Assembly (NCBI GenBank): GCA_963784135.1
Contig: CAWAQG010000004.1
Span: 744,001-808,000 of the forward strand
Length of the DNA: 64,000 nucleotides
Origin: JADFXI01 sp963784135
GTDB taxonomy: Bacteria > Nitrospirota > Thermodesulfovibrionia > Thermodesulfovibrionales > Dissulfurispiraceae
Direction: 5' to 3'
Shown here: positions 43,687-52,126 of the stretch, piece after piece
Numbering within the stretch: position 1 is the stretch's first letter
Layout of the letters: every line of letters starts with the position of its first letter
Position numbers and translations under genes: made by a program
The notes under the pieces: generated by a model
The model's database searches: none
The model's input: the letters and a program-made list of their open reading frames with translations, nothing else
What the model was told of the DNA's origin: nothing

Positions 43687-46377
43687 ATGAAGCAAATTAT
43701 AAACCATATACTGTTCGCTTTTTTTCTGCTCGTTATAAGCCGGCATACTGTTATATATGCTGCCGATCAGCCATTGCCTGAGAAAACAGGCCCTGTACGG
43801 CAGGTCGAAGTAAGCGGACTGCATTCAATTTCAAAGTCCGAGCTTCTTTACCTTCTTGATATTGATAAGGGCCGTGTTATCGAGAGTTCTGCGCTTAACG
43901 CAGGCGTCAGGCGCGCTTTTTTATTGGGTATTTTTGACGATATTATTATTGAAAGCCCTGGTACGGACAATACTGCAATTGTCGTCAAAGTTAAAGAAAA
44001 GCCGGTGATCGCTTCGATTGCAGTAAAAGAAAACGAGCATTTTTCAACCAGATTTGTAAAAAAACAGTTGCATTTTACGACTGGAGATCGTTTAAGCGGC
44101 CTTAAAATCAGAGAGGGTATTGCGAAACTTAAAGAGGAAATGCGCAGAAGAGGTTTCGTTGATGCCGACGCCGTTTATTCGGTGATACCCGGCAAAAAAA
44201 ATACGGTCGCCATCGATATAGTGATTTATGAAGGGAAGCCCGAAATCGTCAAACAGATCATAATCCCTTCGCACTCCGATATAGTCAACAACTATTTAAC
44301 GCTTTCGGCCGGCACTATTTTCGATCTTGAGGAAATGGACCGGTTTAAGAATAAAATTCTTAATTATTACAAAAAACAAAATTTTGTCGGAACATCCCTG
44401 TCATATACGTATCAGAGCGGAGTATTGACCATCAATTTTGATCCCGGCAAGAAACTCACTGTCACTTTCAGCGGTAATAAAGCAATTCATTCAAGCGATC
44501 TTATGAAAGAGGCGCCTTTTTTTGAGATCAACGAGATCAGCGATGATCTTGTTGAAGAGACCATAGCGGGTATCCTGGCGCTCTATCACCGGAATGGTTT
44601 TATTTTTGCGCAGGCTGCGCCGGTTATATCGACCACCCAGGAAACCATGAAGCTCGAAATATTCATATCAGAAGGAGACAGGTATAAGGTGGGAGCTATA
44701 ACCTTTGAGGGGACTACAATCCCGCAGGACAAGCTGAAGGCCATCCTCGTCTCAAAAACAGGTGATTACTACAGCCCCGATGACCTGGAATCGGACAAGG
44801 ACGTTCTCATGGATTTTTATCATGCCCTCGGCTATTTGAATGTGGAAGTCCATGAGCCTGAAATAGAGATGAAGGACAAAAACGCTGTCCTGAAATTTGC
44901 CATTAATGAGAAACAACAAGTAAAGATCACTAACATTAAAGTGACCGGCACAAAGGTTGTTCCTCCTGATGAGCTGATAAAAATAATACCGCTCAAGATC
45001 GGCAGCCCTTACAACGAGGTCGACATCTCCGATTCGCAGAGCAAAATCCTTGAGTTATACAACAATCGGGGCTTCCTTGAGGCAAAAGTTAAGATTGACA
45101 GGGAAATAGCCGATGAGTCTGCGCATATTGTATTTAATGTGAGTGAAGGCAACAGGACTTTCTTCGGGAAGAGCATTTTCCTCGGCAATGAAAAAACAAA
45201 ACCTGTGGTCATCGAGCGGGAGCTTATCCATAAAATGGACGCTCCCTTTGATTACAGCGAGCTGACCAAAGAGAGAGAACGTCTCTATCGTCTCGGGCTT
45301 TTTACCGATGTTAAAGTCGTCCCATCCGAAAAAAGTGACTCCCAAAGAGATATACTCTATAAATTTAACGAGGCTGATGCAGGGGCCGTGGATTTCGGCC
45401 TGGGCTATGGCGAGTATGAGAAATACCGGGGGTTCTTCGACGTCAGTTACAGGAATTTGTTCGGCATGAACTGGCAGCCGTCTTTCAGAACAGAAGTAAG
45501 CTCCCTCGAAAAACGATTTATCCTTTCGTATTCCGAACCGCACTTCCTCGACAAGGATTTGACTTTTAAATCGTCGCTCTTATATGAAAACAAGAGAGAG
45601 TTGAACATCGATACCGGGGAGATAAGCTATCGTCTCGCAAGGGAGACCGCGAGTGCCGGAGTAGAAAGAAAACTGAGCGATACAATAAAAGCGGCTTTAA
45701 ATTATGATTTTTCGTTAGTAGACACAAAAGATGTGCAGCCTGATATAATATTGAGCAGGGAGGACACCGGTACTCTTGATATAAGCGGAGTGCGTACCGA
45801 ACTGATTTATGATACCAGAGATAATCCCTTCGATCCGGCAAAAGGGATACTTGCAGGACTGTCATTTAAAGTGGCTTCTTCAGTGCTCTTCTCTGAAACC
45901 GATTTCCTGAAATTATCGTGTTACGTCAATAATTACCAGCGCTTAAGCAAGAATTTAGTGCTCGCCCTTTCTCTGAGAAGCGGAGCAGCAGAGGGCTACA
46001 ATCAGACAAGCGAACTGCCGTTAGTCGAGCGGTTCTTTTTAGGCGGAAGAACGACAGTAAGGGGTTATGACCAGGACACATTGGGACCTAAGGGGGCCAA
46101 TGGCACGCCTCTCGGAGGTAATGCCTTTGTTATGGGTAATTTTGAACTCAGGACTGATGTGGGACGGGGATTAGGCGTTGTCACTTTTGTCGATACAGGA
46201 AATGTTTGGGAAAAAATTCAGGACATAAATGTTGCACAGCTCAAGTTCACAACCGGTCTCGGCCTTAGATACAAGACTCCGGTAGGGCCATTGAGCGTTG
46301 ACTACGGGGTCAAATTGAGCAGAGAGAAGGGAGAAAGCCTTGGCGCAATTCATTTCAGCATCGGTCATGCGTTTTAA
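43687..46377 (+). CDS. BamA/TamA-family outer-membrane assembly protein
   Basis: 896 residues. A signal peptide (ILFAFFLLVISRHTVIYA) is followed by repeated POTRA domains up to ~residue 560 (for example ITNIKVTGTKVVPPDELIKIIPLKIGSPYN, VSEGNRTFFGKSIFLGNEKTKPVVIERELIHKM). A 16-strand barrel with DFGLGYGEYEKYRGFFDVSYRNLFG, the VRGYDQDTLGP motif of the L6 loop, and a C-terminal aromatic ending (HFSIGHAF) complete it. It starts 15 bp after tamB and is followed by a SurA-like gene, giving an outer-membrane biogenesis operon. Confidence 0.93.
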   Translation: MKQIINHILFAFFLLVISRHTVIYAADQPLPEKTGPVRQVEVSGLHSISKSELLYLLDIDKGRVIESSALNAGVRRAFLLGIFDDIIIESPGTDNTAIVVKVKEKPVIASIAVKENEHFSTRFVKKQLHFTTGDRLSGLKIREGIAKLKEEMRRRGFVDADAVYSVIPGKKNTVAIDIVIYEGKPEIVKQIIIPSHSDIVNNYLTLSAGTIFDLEEMDRFKNKILNYYKKQNFVGTSLSYTYQSGVLTINFDPGKKLTVTFSGNKAIHSSDLMKEAPFFEINEISDDLVEETIAGILALYHRNGFIFAQAAPVISTTQETMKLEIFISEGDRYKVGAITFEGTTIPQDKLKAILVSKTGDYYSPDDLESDKDVLMDFYHALGYLNVEVHEPEIEMKDKNAVLKFAINEKQQVKITNIKVTGTKVVPPDELIKIIPLKIGSPYNEVDISDSQSKILELYNNRGFLEAKVKIDREIADESAHIVFNVSEGNRTFFGKSIFLGNEKTKPVVIERELIHKMDAPFDYSELTKERERLYRLGLFTDVKVVPSEKSDSQRDILYKFNEADAGAVDFGLGYGEYEKYRGFFDVSYRNLFGMNWQPSFRTEVSSLEKRFILSYSEPHFLDKDLTFKSSLLYENKRELNIDTGEISYRLARETASAGVERKLSDTIKAALNYDFSLVDTKDVQPDIILSREDTGTLDISGVRTELIYDTRDNPFDPAKGILAGLSFKVASSVLFSETDFLKLSCYVNNYQRLSKNLVLALSLRSGAAEGYNQTSELPLVERFFLGGRTTVRGYDQDTLGPKGANGTPLGGNAFVMGNFELRTDVGRGLGVVTFVDTGNVWEKIQDINVAQLKFTTGLGLRYKTPVGPLSVDYGVKLSREKGESLGAIHFSIGHAF

Positions 46378-46385
46378 AGAGAACA

Positions 46386-46413
46386 GGGTCATGGGTCATG
46401 GGTCATGGGTCAG
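46386..46413 (+). repeat. Four tandem GGGTCAT heptamers at a gene start
   Basis: Four 7-bp units in a row lie 8 bp after the bamA-like stop and overlap the start of the SurA-like frame. Each unit boundary creates an ATG in a different frame, the one at 46391 being in frame. Confidence 0.8.
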
Positions 46414-46918
46414 AAAAAAATTGTCCCTTGCCTTACAACTCGTATTCATTGTTTTTTTACTACCTTGCCCCTTGCCCCTTGCCCCTGTCTGCTCCGCAGA
46501 AATCCTTGAGAGGGTAGTTGCATACGTCAATAACACCGCAATCACACTTTCGGAGTTCCGGCAAAATGCGCAGAAGACAAGAAAGACTATGGGCAATATT
46601 TCAGATTCAGACATAATCAATTCCATGATCAACAGGATTCTTTTAGTTCAGGAAGCAAAAAAGATACGGTTGGAAGCTCCTGACGACGATAAGCTGGTGC
46701 AGGAATACATTGATATTAAGATAAAATCGGCCATCATAATCAGGGAAGAGGACATGGAGCGTTTCTACAATGAAAACAGTGACCGCTTCAAAGGGCAGGA
46801 CTACCTTGCCGTAAGAGATCAAATTGAAAAGTACCTATTTGAACTTGAGACAAACAAACGGTTGAAAAACCAAATTGAGGAACTGCGGGCGAAGTCCGAT
46901 ATAAAAATACAACAGTAA
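46391..46918 (+). CDS. SurA-N-like periplasmic chaperone protein
   Basis: About 175 residues. A hydrophobic signal segment (KLSLALQLVFIVFLLPCPLPLAPVCSA) is followed by a SurA N-terminal-type helical domain: EILERVVAYVNNTAITLSEF, MINRILLVQEAKKIRLEAPDDDKLVQEYIDIK, and a C-terminal helix from the same fold. There is no parvulin (PPIase) domain, so it is a chaperone-only form. The frame is open upstream to 46340, inside the bamA-like gene. I place the start at the ATG in the heptamer repeat, though ATG 46370 is also possible. Context supports outer-membrane protein delivery. Confidence 0.75.
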   Translation: MGHGSWVRKKLSLALQLVFIVFLLPCPLPLAPVCSAEILERVVAYVNNTAITLSEFRQNAQKTRKTMGNISDSDIINSMINRILLVQEAKKIRLEAPDDDKLVQEYIDIKIKSAIIIREEDMERFYNENSDRFKGQDYLAVRDQIEKYLFELETNKRLKNQIEELRAKSDIKIQQ

Positions 46919-46925
46919 TATGGAA

Positions 46926-47094
46926 GGAGAAGGGGAGCACTTGTTTTTCGACGCGATGCACGGCTCTACTGTAAAGGGGCGAGTAACGCCGAGCCCCATC
47001 TGAGAACTTATTCGGATATCGCAGCCATGAAGAAATTGGAATTGGGCAACAAAAGTAGTTTCAGCGCGTCGAAAAACAAGTGTTCCCCTTCTCC
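46926..47094 (+). repeat. Structured ~170-bp repeat element, copy 2 (30-bp terminal arms)
   Basis: The arms at 46926-46955 and 47065-47094 are complementary over 30 bp with a single difference that is a G-U pair at the RNA level. The core has the same plan as copy 1: ATGCACGG, hairpin GGGGC/GCCCC around GAGTAACGCCGA, ~67 nt, then TTTCAG before the second arm. Compared with copy 1 (minus strand) the arms are homologous but changed at paired positions (for example CGGAGCG versus CGACGCG, with matching changes opposite). It fills the gap between convergent genes. Confidence 0.85.
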
Positions 47095-47104
47095 TGTCTT
47101 CCTT

Positions 47105-47563
47105 TTATCCCTTCAGAGCAATAATTACGGCATGTTCGTCGCAGTCCGGAAATTTATGGCACTTCAGGCAATCCCCCCATATCTTCTGTGGAAGTTTGTT
47201 CTTGTCGATTTCTTTGAATCCCATTTTTTTAAAGAATTCGGGCTGGTAGGTGAGCGCAAAAACCTTTTTAATACCGAGTTCTCCCGCTTCCCTGAGGCAT
47301 TTCCGGACAAGTGATTTGCCGATACCGTGCGACTGGTCTGCTTCTCTAACGGCAAGGGAGCGGATTTCTGCAAGGTCTTCCCACAGAATTCGGAGCGCAC
47401 ATACGCCTTTTATCACTCCCTTATCATCATAAACAATGAAATCTCTGACCCCCTCATATAATTCGTTAAGCGCACGGGGCAGCATTTCCTCTTTTTTTGC
47501 AAAATAGTTTACAAATTCATGGATCTTTTTTACGTCAGTTATGTTGGCCTTTCTTATTCTCAA
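47105..47563 (-). CDS. GNAT N-acetyltransferase (ArgA-like)
   Basis: 152 residues. It starts MRIRKANITDVKKIHEFVNYFAKKEEMLPRALNELYEGVRDF and has LAEIRSLAVREADQSHGIGKSLV (acetyl-CoA loop) and FKKMGFKEIDKNKLPQKIWGDCLKCHKFPDCDEHAVI. The Q/R-x-x-G-x-G/A loop appears as QSHGIG. This short, stand-alone GNAT type is annotated as N-acetylglutamate synthase in many anaerobes, so a role in the first step of arginine synthesis is likely. It overlaps the upstream oxidoreductase gamma gene by 29 bp. Confidence 0.82.
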   Translation of the reverse strand: MRIRKANITDVKKIHEFVNYFAKKEEMLPRALNELYEGVRDFIVYDDKGVIKGVCALRILWEDLAEIRSLAVREADQSHGIGKSLVRKCLREAGELGIKKVFALTYQPEFFKKMGFKEIDKNKLPQKIWGDCLKCHKFPDCDEHAVIIALKG

Positions 47564-48110
47564 TGATATCGAATCCTTTCGCTATTAATAGTTTGTTGAG
47601 GTCCATCGTGTTTCTTCTATTCGGGGGGGTAATATCGCCAAGCGCCCTTATCACTGAATCAAGTGACAGTATGCCTGTACATGAAATAAAAGCTCCCATC
47701 ATCACCATGTTAGCAAGCTTTGTACTGTTCATTGTTGCCGACAGCATGCTGGCCGGCACACCCAGTACCTTGATGTCATCCCTGTGATCAGTCCTGCTGA
47801 TAAGAGATGAATCATATAATAACATCCCGCCGGGACGGAGCTTCCCGGTAAAACGGTCGTAAGACGCGTCATTCATAACAACAAGAATATGAGGATTCAG
47901 GATGACTGGAGAGCCGATCATCTCATCAGAGATGATGACCGTACAATTTGCCGTGCCTCCACGCATTTCAGCGCCGTATGAAGGCATCCAGGTAACTTCT
48001 TTATCTTCAAGCAGTGTAGCATATGCCATAAGCCTGCCAAGAAAAAGAGTACCCTGTCCGCCTGATCCGGCTATAATTATTGTATGTTCCGTAGGACCCG
48101 CCCTATGCAT
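47535..48110 (-). CDS. 2-oxoacid:acceptor oxidoreductase gamma subunit
   Basis: About 191 residues. HTIIIAGSGGQGTLFLGRLMAYATL is the glycine-rich family start, then WMPSYGAEMRGGTANCTVIIS and KLANMVMMGAFIS. This is the small (PorG/KorC-type) subunit of ferredoxin-linked 2-oxoacid oxidoreductases. The ATG at 48108-48110 overlaps the beta-subunit stop by 8 bp. The open frame reaches 48143 but would run deep into the beta gene. Confidence 0.9.
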   Translation of the reverse strand: MHRAGPTEHTIIIAGSGGQGTLFLGRLMAYATLLEDKEVTWMPSYGAEMRGGTANCTVIISDEMIGSPVILNPHILVVMNDASYDRFTGKLRPGGMLLYDSSLISRTDHRDDIKVLGVPASMLSATMNSTKLANMVMMGAFISCTGILSLDSVIRALGDITPPNRRNTMDLNKLLIAKGFDIIENKKGQHN

Positions 48111-48852
48111 GCGTATCCTTGAAAACTCCAAGTTTATAAACATCCATCATGTTGTCCCTTAACCATTCAACCGATTTCCTGGGCGATAGCCCCCAATCAG
48201 TAGGGCAGGGAGACAAAATCTCGATCATACTGAAACCCTTTTCTTCCATCTGGTATCTGAAAGATTTCTCTATCATTTTTTTTGTTTTCAAAAGGTTTTT
48301 TACGGAATCCACAGATGTCCTTGCAATAAAAGAGACGCCTTCTATGGTGGCAAGGAGTTCTGCGACATGGAGCGGGTAGCCAGTTGTCTTGATGTCTCTT
48401 CCTTTTGGGGTTGTCGTCGTTTTCTGCTGCAGCAATGTTGTCGGCGCCATCTGCCCGCCCGTCATGCCATAGGTCGCATTATTGATAAAGATGACTGTTA
48501 TATTCTCTCCCCTGTTTGCAGCATGAATAATTTCTGCGGTACCGATTGCTGCAAGGTCGCCATCACCCTGATATGAGAAAACAATGCTGTCGGGCAGTGA
48601 TCTTTTCATGCCTGTTGCTGCGGCAGGAGGTCTGCCATGCGCGACCTCAATCATGTCGAAATCAAAATAATCATAGGCAAACACAGCACATCCAACCGGA
48701 GCGATACCTATGACTCTTTCTCTGATGCCAAGTTCCTCGATTACTTCAGCGATCAACCGGTGGACAAGACTATGGCCGCAACCAGGACAGTAGCGGAACG
48801 GCGTCTTCTTAATATATGCCGGACGCTTAAAAACCTGCTTCATAAGTCGCAT
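48103..48852 (-). CDS. 2-oxoacid:acceptor oxidoreductase beta subunit (thiamine diphosphate binding)
   Basis: 249 residues. It contains FRYCPGCGHSLVHRLIAEV, the GDGDLAAIGTAEIIHAANRG...NNATYGMTGGQ thiamine-diphosphate/Mg site and QMAPTTLLQQKTTTTPKGRD, as in KorB/VorB. It catalyses oxidative decarboxylation of a 2-oxoacid to acyl-CoA together with alpha and gamma subunits, reducing ferredoxin. No alpha subunit gene lies upstream; instead there is the structured repeat at 48898-49067 and then ppx. Substrate (2-oxoglutarate or a branched-chain oxoacid) is uncertain. Confidence 0.9.
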   Translation of the reverse strand: MRLMKQVFKRPAYIKKTPFRYCPGCGHSLVHRLIAEVIEELGIRERVIGIAPVGCAVFAYDYFDFDMIEVAHGRPPAAATGMKRSLPDSIVFSYQGDGDLAAIGTAEIIHAANRGENITVIFINNATYGMTGGQMAPTTLLQQKTTTTPKGRDIKTTGYPLHVAELLATIEGVSFIARTSVDSVKNLLKTKKMIEKSFRYQMEEKGFSMIEILSPCPTDWGLSPRKSVEWLRDNMMDVYKLGVFKDTHA

Positions 48853-48897
48853 TATAACATATTTAAGTATAGGTAGGTGATAGGTAATAGGAAAAGC

Positions 48898-49067
48898 GGT
48901 AGTGGAACAGTTTGTTTTTACTCTGGATCAATTAGTCTTTCAATTCAATCACTGGCATGTTCTGAAAATTATCTGTGGTCGCCATTTCTCGATATGTGGG
49001 CTGGACGTTACCAGCCCACTACTGATAACCCAGGTGATCCAAAGTAAAAACAAACTGTTCCACTACC
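48898..49067 (-). repeat. Structured ~170-bp repeat element, diverged copy (33-bp terminal arms)
   Basis: The arms at 48898-48930 and 49035-49067 are complementary over 33 bp with one mismatch. On the minus strand the core hairpin has stem GTGGGCTGG/CCAGCCCAC and loop TAACGT, recalling the GAGTAACG hairpin of the other copies. It is followed by ~65 nt as in those copies, including short shared words (GAGAA, GATA, TTGAATTG versus TTGGAATTG). Heptad repeats (AGGTGATAGG type) flank both sides in inverse orientation. Confidence 0.7.
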
Positions 49068-49089
49068 GTAAAAGCCTATCACCTGTAGC

Positions 49090-50061
49090 CTATGGCCTAT
49101 CACCTGCACTTAATAGTATCCCTTCAAGCAATCCGTAATCACTGACTGTTATAGCATCAGTTTTCAGTATTTCCATGAAAATTAAAAGAATAATAATACC
49201 TGGAATTATTATATCAGCTCTCTCCGGTTCGAGGCCCTTAACAATAGCACGTTGACTCAAGGGGATGGACAGTAGGTGTTGAAGTAGTGCTTTAAGTGTA
49301 TCGAAAGAGATAGTGTGTAAATGGATACGGTCAGCATCATACATATCGAGACCCATATCGATTGCCGCTACAGTAGTGGCGGTACCGCCGGTTGCGACAA
49401 AGCTCTTAATTTCGCCGGCACTAATTCCGGAACTAATCCCTGATATTAGAAATGATTGTTTAACTGATTCAAATACCGCATTTTTTATATTCTCAATTTC
49501 TGCCGGATCAGGCGGATCGCAGTGAATAAATTGCTCATACAACCTGACTGCTCCGATTTGAAGACTACTTTTTGCGGCTATTGCGGAGCCGGCATCGCAA
49601 AATATCCATTCAGTGCTTCCTCCACCTATATCCGTAATAAAAGCAGGCATTGAAGGCGCAGAACCATTCCCTAAAATACCAAGGACTGTCAACTCGGCTT
49701 CCTCATCTCCGCTGATAATATTAATGGGAATGCCTGTCCTGGCCTTAACTGATTCAATAAAGTCCCGACTGTTGCTTGCATCACGCAAGGCACTTGTACC
49801 GACTGCGATGGTATTATGCGTCTTGTATTCTTCCATTAATACTTTAAATTTGATGAGTAACTCGATTGATTTTTCAATACTATCTTCATTAAGTATTCCT
49901 TTTAGTGTAATGTCCCTACCAAGGCGTGTCACAGCACGCTCTGTTGAAAGGCGGATTAATTTCCCTTTATCATCAACACAGCCAATCAATAATCTAAGCG
50001 TATTGGTGCCAATGTCTATTGCAGCATCAGGGAAGGGGGACTTAAAGGATGGAGTTATCAT
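49090..50061 (-). CDS. ppx: Ppx/GppA-family phosphatase
   Basis: 323 residues of the actin-like ASKHA fold hydrolysing polyphosphate or pppGpp. AAIDIGTNTLRLLIGCV (phosphate 1), TERAVTRLGRDI, AVGTSALRDASNSRDFI, FITDIGGGSTEWIF (phosphate 2) and ATGGTATTVAAIDMG are the conserved blocks. It lacks the C-terminal HD-like domain of long forms. Its start overlaps proS by 20 bp, and its last codons and stop lie within a GGTGATAGGCCATAGG heptad repeat. Confidence 0.9.
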   Translation of the reverse strand: MITPSFKSPFPDAAIDIGTNTLRLLIGCVDDKGKLIRLSTERAVTRLGRDITLKGILNEDSIEKSIELLIKFKVLMEEYKTHNTIAVGTSALRDASNSRDFIESVKARTGIPINIISGDEEAELTVLGILGNGSAPSMPAFITDIGGGSTEWIFCDAGSAIAAKSSLQIGAVRLYEQFIHCDPPDPAEIENIKNAVFESVKQSFLISGISSGISAGEIKSFVATGGTATTVAAIDMGLDMYDADRIHLHTISFDTLKALLQHLLSIPLSQRAIVKGLEPERADIIIPGIIILLIFMEILKTDAITVSDYGLLEGILLSAGDRP

Positions 50062-51736
50062 TGACTATCTTAAGAATTATCCCAACAACATCTTCAAGCT
50101 GAACTTTAAATATTTCCTTTGTGCGCCTTATTTTTACTTCTATCAGGTTATCTTTTAATGATTTTTCACCGATAATGACATGAACTGGAATCCCGATAAG
50201 ATCAGCATCTTTGAATTTTACTCCCGGCCTTTCATCACGGTCGTCCAACAAAACTTCTAACGAATTATCTATCAGACTGCCGTACAGTCTCCCCGCAGTC
50301 TCCCTTGTCCTGACATCAGTCACATTCAGCGGAATAATCTCGACATCAAATGGAGCAATACTCTTGGGCCATAATATTCCGTCCTTATCATGATTCTGCT
50401 CAATTGAAGCAGCAGCAATCCTGGCAGGGCCGATACCATAACTACCCATAATCAGAGGTTTTTCCTGGCCGGCACTGTCCAGAAATACGGCATGCAGGGG
50501 CGCCGAATACTTTACTCCCAATTTAAAAATATTTCCGATCTCGATAACTCTCTCCATTCTCAATGGACCCTGACACTTTGGACAGCCTTCACCTTCTTTT
50601 GCCAGGTGAAGGTCATACCATTCGGCATTAAAATCACGACTTGAAGTAACGCCTTTAATGTGATAATCGACTTTATTCGCTCCAGCTATGTACGTGCCTT
50701 CTTTCAGTGAGAAGTCAGCAAGAATACGAATTCCGTGAGACATCGGACCAATAAAACCGGCCTCAACACCAAGAATAGAAAGCACCTCATCTTTTGTGGC
50801 AGCTTTAAAGTTGCCTATTAACTTAGCAAGCTTTTTTTCATGTAACTCCTGGTCCCCCCTGATAAGAACGAGGACAGGGCCCTCCACTGAAATCAGCAGC
50901 AAACTTTTTATAAAATAGGCGGGTCCAATCTTCAGGAAGCCGGATACATCTTTTATAGTCCTCATGGCCGGTGTATGTAACTCTTCAGGCTGCCATCCGT
51001 AATCCTTTATGGTAGCGGACTTTGATTGGGCAACCTCGATATTTGCCATATATTGACATTGCTCGCATAAAACAATATCATCCTCTCCAGCAGGGCTTGG
51101 CGCCATGAACTCATGGGCTGCAGCACCACCCATCATGCCGGTGTCTGACTCGACCTGATAGAAGTTAAGGCCGCAGCGTTTGAATATCTTATGATAAGCA
51201 TCAGCGTGAATTTTATAGTTTATATCAAGTCCTTCCTCATCAACATCAAAACTGTAGCTGTCTTTCATAATAAATTCTCTTGTACGCAATATACCGCTTT
51301 TGGGCCTTGCCTCATCTCTGAGTTTAGTCTGGATCTGGTACCATACCTGGGGGAGGTCACGGTAGGACTTCAGCTCTCTGGACGCAAGCCAGGTCATAAT
51401 TTCCTCATGAGTCATGCCGAGACACATATCTCGTTCCGTCCGGTCCTTCAATCGGAACATTTCATCCTTTATTTCATACCATCGACCGGTTTTCTGCCAT
51501 ATTTCAGCGGGTTGCAATACAGGCATTGATACTTCCTGGGCACCTATAGCATCCATTTCCTCCTTAAGTATGGCAGTAATCCTGCGCATGACCCTCCATC
51601 CAAGAGGGAGATAGATGTAGAGTCCTGCAGCAAGCTGACGCACATATCCTGCGCGTAGCATAAGCTTATGGCTGATTGCCTCAGCCTCAGAGGGAATTTC
51701 CCTCATCGTAGGAATAAGCATCTTAGAAAAATTCAT
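50042..51736 (-). CDS. proS: Prolyl-tRNA synthetase, bacterial type with editing domain
   Basis: 564 residues. Class II motifs: GLYIYLPLGWRVMRRI (motif 1 region) and RDEARPKSGILRTREFIMKDSYSFD (motif 2). An inserted YbaK-like editing domain (roughly 225-390, with IRGDQELHEKKLAKLIG) hydrolyses Ala-tRNA-Pro. MGSYGIGPARIAAASIEQNHD is motif 3, and an anticodon-binding domain ends it. It is the upstream gene of the proS-ppx pair. Confidence 0.96.
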   Translation of the reverse strand: MNFSKMLIPTMREIPSEAEAISHKLMLRAGYVRQLAAGLYIYLPLGWRVMRRITAILKEEMDAIGAQEVSMPVLQPAEIWQKTGRWYEIKDEMFRLKDRTERDMCLGMTHEEIMTWLASRELKSYRDLPQVWYQIQTKLRDEARPKSGILRTREFIMKDSYSFDVDEEGLDINYKIHADAYHKIFKRCGLNFYQVESDTGMMGGAAAHEFMAPSPAGEDDIVLCEQCQYMANIEVAQSKSATIKDYGWQPEELHTPAMRTIKDVSGFLKIGPAYFIKSLLLISVEGPVLVLIRGDQELHEKKLAKLIGNFKAATKDEVLSILGVEAGFIGPMSHGIRILADFSLKEGTYIAGANKVDYHIKGVTSSRDFNAEWYDLHLAKEGEGCPKCQGPLRMERVIEIGNIFKLGVKYSAPLHAVFLDSAGQEKPLIMGSYGIGPARIAAASIEQNHDKDGILWPKSIAPFDVEIIPLNVTDVRTRETAGRLYGSLIDNSLEVLLDDRDERPGVKFKDADLIGIPVHVIIGEKSLKDNLIEVKIRRTKEIFKVQLEDVVGIILKIVNDNSIL

Positions 51737-51786
51737 AACTATACACTATATCATTCTTTCTCATTCAAAAACAAGAGGAAAACAGT

Positions 51787-51836
51787 AGAAGGGGCGCACT
51801 TTTTTTTCGACGCGATGCACGGTTCTTCTGTCAGAT
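51787..51836 (+). repeat. Truncated structured repeat (left arm and start of core only)
   Basis: AGAAGGGGCGCACTT, a run of T, CGACGCGATGCACGG and TCTTCTGTCAGA match the left arm and first ~20 core bases of the copy at 46926-47094. No complementary right arm or GTAACG hairpin follows in the next 300 bp, so this is a remnant. The rest of the gap up to 52126 shows nothing I recognise. Confidence 0.65.
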
Positions 51837-52126
51837 CCATTCCTTATTGTAGGTATTTTGACCAAATGTGACAGTCAGATTACAAGTTTCTGACATTTCA
51901 AGGACATTTAGAAGAAGGATCAAAAATTTGGGATGGTTAACATTATAACTCTCTGTTTTGGATGTATTTAGCTTCCTGCCGACTTTACATAATATATCTT
52001 ATCAGACATATAATCTAAACAACAAATGTTGATAAGCTGTTATAAAGGATGTTAATAATTCTCCGGCAAAAGCGTTATTGCAGGGTTCTAACTATAGTGT
52101 ATAAGTTCTAAGCAGATGAAAAAATA

